Assembly (NCBI RefSeq): GCF_004214835.1
Contig: NZ_PIQJ01000003.1
Coordinates: 1-64,000 of the forward strand
DNA: 64,000 bases
Source of the DNA: Pseudidiomarina tainanensis
Lineage (GTDB): Bacteria; Pseudomonadota; Gammaproteobacteria; Enterobacterales; Alteromonadaceae
Direction of reading: 5' to 3'
Every line of letters starts with the position of its first letter. The first letter of the stretch is position 1. The notes beneath the pieces are model-generated. The model was not told the origin of the DNA. It worked only from the letters and a program-made list of their open reading frames with translations, and searched no databases. A program made the translations under genes and the position numbers. Shown piece by piece: positions 58,971 to 64,000 of this stretch.

Positions 58971-59992
58971 GTGTAAAACCGGCACGTATTGCTATTAATG
59001 GCTTTGGTCGTATTGGGCGCAGTGTTCTGCGCTCACTCTACGAGCGTGGGTATCGCCAGCATGTAGAGGTGGTAGCCATTAATGAATTAGCGCCGGTTGA
59101 AGCAATGGCTCATTTGTTGAAGTACGATACCAGTCATGGGCGTTTTCAAAGCCCTGTGGCAGTTCGCGATGAGCATCATCTAGAAGTGGCAGGCGACAGT
59201 ATTGTGGTGTCAGCCGAAAGCGAAATCCAGAACTTGAACTGGCACGATATGGCGCTCGATTTAGTGCTCGACTGCACGGGTGTTCATGGCGATCCGGATC
59301 ACGGTGTCGCATACGAGCAAGTGGGTGTGCCAAAGGTGTTGTTTTCGCAACCCGGCAGTGCCGAATTAGACTTCACGGCTATTTTTGGTGTGAATACGAA
59401 AGATCTCAAACCAAGCCATAAATGGGTTTCAAATGGCAGTTGCACCACGAACTGTATCGTTCCTGTCATCAAAGTACTAGACGACGCTTTCGGTATTGAT
59501 AGCGGTGCGATTACTACGATTCATGCGGCAATGCATGACCAGCAAGTCATCGATGCTTATCACACTGATCCACGATTAGCTCGCGCTGCAGGACGATCAA
59601 TTATTCCTGTGGATACGCGTTTAGCGCGCGGGATTGAGCGAATTTTACCGAAATTTGCGGGGCGCTTTGAAGCCATACAAGTGCGTGTACCCACCACCAA
59701 CGTGACCGCAATGGACCTCAGCGTAACGGTGAATACCGCAGTGACTGTGGCCCGCGTCAACGAAGTATTAGCTGATGCGGCGCGCGGTCCCATGGCGAAT
59801 ATCTTAGGGTTTGTTGAAGAACCTTTGGTATCAATCGATTTCAACCACGATCCGCGTTCGAGCATTGTTGATGGCACACAAACACGCGTCGCCGACAAAC
59901 GGTTGATTAAAGTGCTGTGCTGGTGTGATAACGAATGGGGATTTGCCAACCGCATGTTGGATACTGCGCAAGTTATGCTGGCGCAGAAGTAA
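58967..59992 (+). CDS. epd: Erythrose-4-phosphate dehydrogenase
   Basis: This 341-residue GAPDH-family enzyme starts the deoxyxylulose-independent part of pyridoxal 5'-phosphate synthesis (PdxB-PdxA branch) by oxidising erythrose 4-phosphate. [22 protein letters not shown] binds [12 protein letters not shown] holds the catalytic Cys; [13 protein letters not shown] closes. [20 protein letters not shown] and the 341-residue length favour Epd over GapA. Its pathway partner pdxA is also in this window. Confidence 0.95.
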   Translation: MSVKPARIAINGFGRIGRSVLRSLYERGYRQHVEVVAINELAPVEAMAHLLKYDTSHGRFQSPVAVRDEHHLEVAGDSIVVSAESEIQNLNWHDMALDLVLDCTGVHGDPDHGVAYEQVGVPKVLFSQPGSAELDFTAIFGVNTKDLKPSHKWVSNGSCTTNCIVPVIKVLDDAFGIDSGAITTIHAAMHDQQVIDAYHTDPRLARAAGRSIIPVDTRLARGIERILPKFAGRFEAIQVRVPTTNVTAMDLSVTVNTAVTVARVNEVLADAARGPMANILGFVEEPLVSIDFNHDPRSSIVDGTQTRVADKRLIKVLCWCDNEWGFANRMLDTAQVMLAQK

Positions 59993-60026
59993 CGAATAAT
60001 TTGAATTTAATAAACGAGGCAAAGAT

Positions 60027-61211
60027 ATGTCAGCTGTAATTACCATGGCGGATTTAGACCTTGAAGGATTACGAGTTCTCATTCGCGAAGATTTAAACGT
60101 ACCCATTAAAGATGGCAAGGTTGCCTCTGATGCGCGTTTGCGTGCAGCAATGCCGACTATTCAAGCCGCATTAGATGCTGGCGCGAAAGTTATGGTGATG
60201 TCTCATTTGGGACGTCCTGAAGAGGGCGTTTATGCTGCTGAGTTTTCGCTGCAACCAGTTGTCGATTACCTAAACGATGCGCTAGATGTTCCGGTGCGTC
60301 TCGCAACAGATTACCTTGATGGTATCGAAGTGAGCACCAACGAAGTGGTGGTGTTTGAGAATATTCGCTTTAATAAAGGCGAGAAGAAAAACGATGACGC
60401 GCTGGCACAAAAACTGGCGGCATTGTGTGATGTATTTGTGATGGATGCTTTCGGTACCGCGCATCGTGCACAAGCGTCCACTCATGGCGTAGCTAAATTT
60501 GCCGATGTTGCCTGTGCTGGCCCATTGCTGGCTGCAGAACTTGATGCACTGGGTAAAGCTCTGGCGAACCCGGCTCGTCCGTTGGTTGCCATTGTCGGTG
60601 GCTCCAAGGTTTCAACCAAGTTGACGGTGTTAGAATCGTTATCAAGCGTGGTTGACCAACTCATTGTTGGCGGTGGTATTGCCAACACCTTCATTGCTGC
60701 AGCAGGGCACAACGTGGGTAAGTCGTTGTACGAAGAAGATTTAATCGATGAGGCAAAACGCCTTGTCGCAGCCGCGCAAGCAAAAGGTGGCGATATTCCA
60801 CTACCCACTGACGTTGTTACCGGCAAAGCATTTAGTGCAGACGCAGAAGCTGAGATCAAAGCGGTTGATACAATTACCGCTGACGACATGGTTTTTGATA
60901 TTGGCCCAGATACTGCGGCAGCGTTTGCCAAGATTCTTGAACAGGCCGGTACTATTGTTTGGAATGGACCGGTGGGCGTATTTGAATTTGACCAGTTCGG
61001 TGAAGGTACGAAAGCGTTAGCGCATGCCATTGCAAACAGTAAAGCGTTCTCGATTGCTGGCGGCGGTGATACGCTTGCAGCAATTGATAAGTACGGTATC
61101 GCTGATAAAATCAGTTATATCTCAACCGGCGGTGGTGCATTTTTAGAGTTTTTAGAAGGTAAGAAGTTACCTGCTGTCGCGATTCTGGAAGAACGCGCGT
61201 TAAATGGCTAA
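60027..61211 (+). CDS. pgk: Phosphoglycerate kinase
   Basis: This 394-residue glycolytic kinase transfers phosphate from 1,3-bisphosphoglycerate to [50 protein letters not shown] and the ATP site [13 protein letters not shown] are present. One departure is visible: the common VDLNVP appears as EDLNVP. It starts 34 bases after epd, preceded by GAGG. Confidence 0.97.
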   Translation: MSAVITMADLDLEGLRVLIREDLNVPIKDGKVASDARLRAAMPTIQAALDAGAKVMVMSHLGRPEEGVYAAEFSLQPVVDYLNDALDVPVRLATDYLDGIEVSTNEVVVFENIRFNKGEKKNDDALAQKLAALCDVFVMDAFGTAHRAQASTHGVAKFADVACAGPLLAAELDALGKALANPARPLVAIVGGSKVSTKLTVLESLSSVVDQLIVGGGIANTFIAAAGHNVGKSLYEEDLIDEAKRLVAAAQAKGGDIPLPTDVVTGKAFSADAEAEIKAVDTITADDMVFDIGPDTAAAFAKILEQAGTIVWNGPVGVFEFDQFGEGTKALAHAIANSKAFSIAGGGDTLAAIDKYGIADKISYISTGGGAFLEFLEGKKLPAVAILEERALNG

Positions 61212-61247
61212 TACGCCAAACCAAATAGGAAATTAGGAGAATAGAAT

Positions 61248-62312
61248 ATGGCATTGATTTCATTACGTCAGTTGCTTGATCACGCAGCTGAAAATAACTA
61301 TGGCGTACCAGCTTTTAACGTGAATAACCTTGAGCAAATGCGTGCAATTATGGAAGCCGCGGACGCCACTGATAGTCCGGTGATTGTGCAGGCATCTGCA
61401 GGTGCACGCACCTACGCTGGCGCCCCGTTTTTGCGCCACTTAATTTTGGCTGCCATTGAAGAGTGGCCACATATTCCGGTTGTGATGCATCAAGATCACG
61501 GCACTTCACCAGCGATTTGTCAGCGCTCAATCCAGCTTGGCTTTAGCTCAGTGATGATGGATGGCTCGTTAAAAGAAGACGGCAAGACACCAGCAGACTA
61601 TGACTACAATGTGAAAGTCACTCAGCAAGCAGTAGCAATGGCGCATGCTTGTGGCGTTTCGGTTGAAGGTGAAATTGGTGTTTTGGGTTCACTGGAAACT
61701 GGCGAAGCTGGCGAAGAAGATGGTGTTGGTGCAGAAGGTAAGCTAACACATGACCAATTGCTGACCGATCCAGAAGAAGCAGCACAGTTTGTGCGTGCAA
61801 CGAATGTTGATGCGCTGGCGATTGCTTGTGGTACATCACACGGCGCATACAAATTCTCGCGTCCACCAACAGGTGACATTTTAGCGATCGATCGCATTAA
61901 AGAAATCCACAAGCGTATTCCAAACACGCATTTGGTTATGCATGGTTCATCTTCGGTGCCGCAAGAATGGCTCAAGGTTATCAACGAGTTCGGCGGTGAG
62001 ATTCCGGAAACCTATGGTGTACCGGTAGAGCAAATTGCTGAAGGTATTAAACATGGTGTACGCAAAGTCAACATCGATACCGATTTACGACTTGCCTCAA
62101 CGGGTGCGATCCGTCGTCACTTAGCGCAAAACACCAGCAACTTCGATCCGCGTAAATACTTAAAAGCATCAACTGATGCCATGTACGAAATTTGTAAGGC
62201 GCGTTACGAAGCATTTGGTTGTGCCGGTCAAGCGAGCAAAATTAAGCCTGTATCGCTTGAAGAAATGTTCAAGCGCTATGAACGGGGCGAATTAGACGCT
62301 AAAGTGAATTAA
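61248..62312 (+). CDS. fba: Class II fructose-1,6-bisphosphate aldolase
   Basis: This 354-residue zinc aldolase has the metal ligands in [16 protein letters not shown] and MHGSSSVPQ, and [21 protein letters not shown] near the end. The Calvin-cycle-type subgroup (TIGR01521-like) has the same [25 protein letters not shown] start, distinct from E. coli FbaA. AGGAGA upstream of the ATG supports the start. It closes the tkt-epd-pgk-fba run. Confidence 0.96.
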   Translation: MALISLRQLLDHAAENNYGVPAFNVNNLEQMRAIMEAADATDSPVIVQASAGARTYAGAPFLRHLILAAIEEWPHIPVVMHQDHGTSPAICQRSIQLGFSSVMMDGSLKEDGKTPADYDYNVKVTQQAVAMAHACGVSVEGEIGVLGSLETGEAGEEDGVGAEGKLTHDQLLTDPEEAAQFVRATNVDALAIACGTSHGAYKFSRPPTGDILAIDRIKEIHKRIPNTHLVMHGSSSVPQEWLKVINEFGGEIPETYGVPVEQIAEGIKHGVRKVNIDTDLRLASTGAIRRHLAQNTSNFDPRKYLKASTDAMYEICKARYEAFGCAGQASKIKPVSLEEMFKRYERGELDAKVN

Positions 62313-62326
62313 TTCCCTCTTAGCGA

Positions 62327-62365
62327 GCGAAACCTTATTCTGTATACTGTAGCGTAAGGTTTCGC
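62327..62365. promoter_or_regulatory. 11-bp inverted repeat flanking a -10 element before the DUF481 gene
   Basis: GCGAAACCTTA and TAAGGTTTCGC are exact reverse complements, 17 bases apart. The spacer holds TGTATACT, a strong -10-like sequence (TATACT at 62343-62348). The repeat could be an operator straddling the promoter, or a hairpin after fba; there is no T-run for a standard terminator. Confidence 0.5.
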
Positions 62366-62402
62366 AGGAAATTTGAAATTTAAAGATGGACTTGGGGGTC
62401 AC

Positions 62403-63197
62403 GTGCGCTTAACACTATTATCAATTACTTTAGTATCCGCTCTTGGTTTAGCTAGCTCACCAGCATCAGCTAGTATTTTTATGTACGACGATGTGAGCGA
62501 CTTAGATACCGAAACAAAAACTGAATGGGATGCCAGTGCTGAACTCGGTTTACTGTTTACCTCAGGTAACACGGAAACAGAAACCTTCAAGGCAAAACTG
62601 AATCTTGCTCGTGATGTAGAAAATTGGCGACACAAAGGCGTTATTGATTACTATCGCTCAGAGCAGCAAGACCAAGCGACCGGTGACACCATTTTGACCG
62701 GTGACAAGACCTTCTTGTCAGCCCAAAGTAACTATAAGTTCGCACCGGAAAGCCGTTCTTCTGTGTTTGTCTTTGGCTCGTATGAAGAAGACAAATTCAG
62801 TGGTTATGAATACCAAGGTACCTTTGCGATTGGTTATGGTGCTCGCTACCGTTACAGCGAAGCACTTTATGCTGACTACGAAGTGGGTCCTGGTTACTCG
62901 GTGAATAAGCCAATCGTTGGCGATGTTCCACAAGAGCAAGAAAGCAGCGCAATTTTGCGTTTAGCCGGTAACCTTGTTTGGGATATTACGAAAAACTCCA
63001 AGTTTAATGCGTTAGCGTCAACGGAAGTTGGTGAAGAGAACACAAAAACGCGAGCAGAAGTATCGATTTCTGCCAACGTTAATAGCTCTCTTGCGCTGAA
63101 ATTCTCAGTGGCGGGCTCGCATAACTCATATCTTGAAGACGTGACGAAAGAAAAACTCGATACCGAAACTGCGGTCACCTTAGTTTATTCTTTCTAA
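62403..63197 (+). CDS. DUF481 outer-membrane protein
   Basis: This is a 264-residue secreted beta-barrel protein of the DUF481 (YdiY) family, function not established. A signal peptide (ending SPASA) is followed by the family pattern LGLLFTSGNTETETFKAKLNLARD and many alternating strands, closing in Phe (VTLVYSF). The start is probably GTG at 62403; a TTG at 62373, preceded by AGGA, is an in-frame alternative. It is followed by a hairpin and converges on the TerC family gene. Confidence 0.85.
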   Translation: MRLTLLSITLVSALGLASSPASASIFMYDDVSDLDTETKTEWDASAELGLLFTSGNTETETFKAKLNLARDVENWRHKGVIDYYRSEQQDQATGDTILTGDKTFLSAQSNYKFAPESRSSVFVFGSYEEDKFSGYEYQGTFAIGYGARYRYSEALYADYEVGPGYSVNKPIVGDVPQEQESSAILRLAGNLVWDITKNSKFNALASTEVGEENTKTRAEVSISANVNSSLALKFSVAGSHNSYLEDVTKEKLDTETAVTLVYSF

Positions 63198-63215
63198 GCC
63201 AGTTTAATTAGTATT

Positions 63216-63237
63216 GCGACGGACTAGAGTCCGTCGC
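63216..63237. terminator. Hairpin between convergent DUF481 and TerC family genes
   Basis: GCGACGGACT and AGTCCGTCGC are perfect reverse complements meeting at a 2-base centre, forming a strong hairpin with a slightly opened loop. It overlaps the stop codon of the TerC family gene. No long T-run flanks either side, so it may act as a bidirectional stop or as an end-protecting structure. Confidence 0.45.
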
Positions 63238-63970
63238 CAATACGCTTTTTCAAATGTATCGGTTCGCGACGTTTGCGAATCCGTAAGTTCAGTAACTCCA
63301 CCCCTAAGCTAAACGCCATAGCGAAATATACGTAGCCCTTCGGAACGTGGAAGCCTAATCCTTCGCCTACCAGCGTAAAGCCAATCAGTATTAAGAAGCT
63401 TAAGGCCAACATCTTAATTGTTGGATGTGCATCGACGAAATCTCCAATCGATTTTGCTGCAACAAGCATGACCAAAACGGCAATAATGACCGCGATAATC
63501 ATCACGCTAACGTGTTCGACCAAGCCAACCGCGGTAATCACCGAATCTAAAGAAAATACAATATCGATGACCGCAATTTGCGTGATAATTGCGCCAAAAG
63601 TTGCGGCTTTTCCAGCTGATTTTTCTGCTTCGCTACCTTCGAGTGAGTGATGGATTTCCAATGTACTTTTAGCGAGCAGGAACAATCCACCACCTAGTAG
63701 GATTAAGTCACGCCCAGAAAATGAAAATTCCAAAATTGAAAATAGCGGCTTGGTGAGACCCATAACCCAAACGATAGCTAGGAGTAACGCGATACGCATA
63801 CCCATGGCCAACATGAGGCCAACTTGTCGTGCTTTTTGACGTTGTGCTTCAGGTAAGCGCCCGACCAGAATCGAGATAAAAATAATATTATCGATGCCGA
63901 GAACGATTTCGAGCAGTGTCAACGTCAGTAACGCTAACCAAGCTTCAGGCATCATGATCCATTCAAACAT
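63224..63970 (-). CDS. ygdQ: TerC family integral membrane protein, YgdQ-like
   Basis: This is a 248-residue membrane protein with about seven membrane segments. The TerC family motif EIVLGIDNIIFIS and a second Asp-bearing motif DIVFSLDSVITAVG are intact; family members are implicated in metal (Mn2+) export or tellurite resistance. The sequence follows E. coli YgdQ closely, including SIGDFVDAHPTIKMLALSFLILIGFTL and HVPKGYVYFAM segments. The start at 63970 follows GGAGAG; codons up to 63985 are not needed. The promoter region runs off the window. Confidence 0.92.
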   Translation of the reverse strand: MFEWIMMPEAWLALLTLTLLEIVLGIDNIIFISILVGRLPEAQRQKARQVGLMLAMGMRIALLLAIVWVMGLTKPLFSILEFSFSGRDLILLGGGLFLLAKSTLEIHHSLEGSEAEKSAGKAATFGAIITQIAVIDIVFSLDSVITAVGLVEHVSVMIIAVIIAVLVMLVAAKSIGDFVDAHPTIKMLALSFLILIGFTLVGEGLGFHVPKGYVYFAMAFSLGVELLNLRIRKRREPIHLKKRIGDGL

Positions 63971-64000
63971 TGCAGGTCTCTCCATGAAGTTAAGTGACTT

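Noticed and set aside
60482-61030. 182-codon open frame antisense to pgk
   Set aside because: Ala/Ser-rich translation typical of the reverse strand of a biased gene; no start signal or recognisable motif, and pgk is unmistakable.
1-64000. Mobile element, prophage, defence island or biosynthetic cluster
   Set aside because: I looked for transposase, integrase, toxin-antitoxin, restriction, retron and NRPS/PKS motifs and for attachment-site repeats at gene ends and found none; nearly all genes are core genes in conserved order.

Overview
This window looks like chromosomal DNA from a marine gammaproteobacterium of the Alteromonadales. Idiomarinaceae (Idiomarina/Pseudidiomarina-like) is my best guess; it rests on recalled protein resemblance and gene order, not on a search. 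It is compact and almost entirely core metabolism. Many genes overlap by 1-23 bp, no gap between genes exceeds 300 bases, and I see no insertion sequence, prophage, integron, CRISPR array or tRNA. Base composition looks even throughout, so nothing stands out as recently acquired.

Layout. 1-128: 3' end of a 5S rRNA gene and the rRNA operon terminator. 185-4453: an orphan TonB-dependent receptor, then a near-consensus sigma-54 promoter ahead of a small PspG-like membrane protein, a periplasmic copper chaperone (PCuAC) and an outer-membrane barrel. 4474-6913 (minus): a three-gene ABC exporter-like operon (ATPase, permease with a His-rich periplasmic loop, DUF3299 protein). 6919-9977: ppa and fbp, divergent from mpl. 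10002-14765: ubiX, yadG/yadH-like ABC transporter, a TrmB-like methyltransferase, and the PLP aspartate decarboxylase panP. 14762-20527 (minus): panC, panB, folK, pcnB, gluQ, dksA, sfsA. 20596-26607: pepB, hrpB, mrcB. 26599-29431 (minus): hemL, pyrB, hemJ. 29516-32005: DUF6776 gene, erpA, pepQ. 32026-34481 (minus): anmK and mepM, divergent from tyrS. 35842-42409 (minus): the lptD-surA-pdxA-rsmA-apaG-apaH block. 42557-45020: amgK, murU, djlA. 44998-48308 (minus): rluA and rapA. 48488-49873: phoH family gene. 49870-52593 (minus): rsmE, gshB, yqgE, ruvX. 52733-62312: M1 peptidase, YahK-like alcohol dehydrogenase, metK, tkt, epd, pgk, fba. 62403-63970: DUF481 protein and TerC/YgdQ family protein, convergent.

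How the genes fit together. Several blocks keep the Escherichia coli order: yadGH/pan/folK/pcnB/gluQ/dksA/sfsA/hrpB/mrcB/hemL/erpA; rapA/rluA/djlA/lptD/surA/pdxA/rsmA/apaGH; metK/rsmE/gshB/yqgE/ruvX; tkt/epd/pgk/fba. The departures are informative. panP stands where E. coli has panD, pepB stands where it has ligT, and amgK-murU is inserted between lptD and djlA. With mpl and anmK also present, the window carries four of the cell-wall recycling enzymes, including the Pseudomonas-type route that bypasses de novo UDP-MurNAc synthesis.

I did not find a clearly undescribed multi-gene system. The best leads are regulatory: a sigma-54 promoter for the PspG-like/PCuAC/OMP genes, tandem met boxes overlapping an apparent terminator ahead of metK, a terminator whose U-tract lies before the anmK stop codon, a 12-bp perfect inverted repeat touching the pepQ ribosome binding site, and a long-range stem that would sequester the tkt ribosome binding site. 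The His-rich ABC/DUF3299 operon and the divergent TrmB-like protein are the best protein-level leads.
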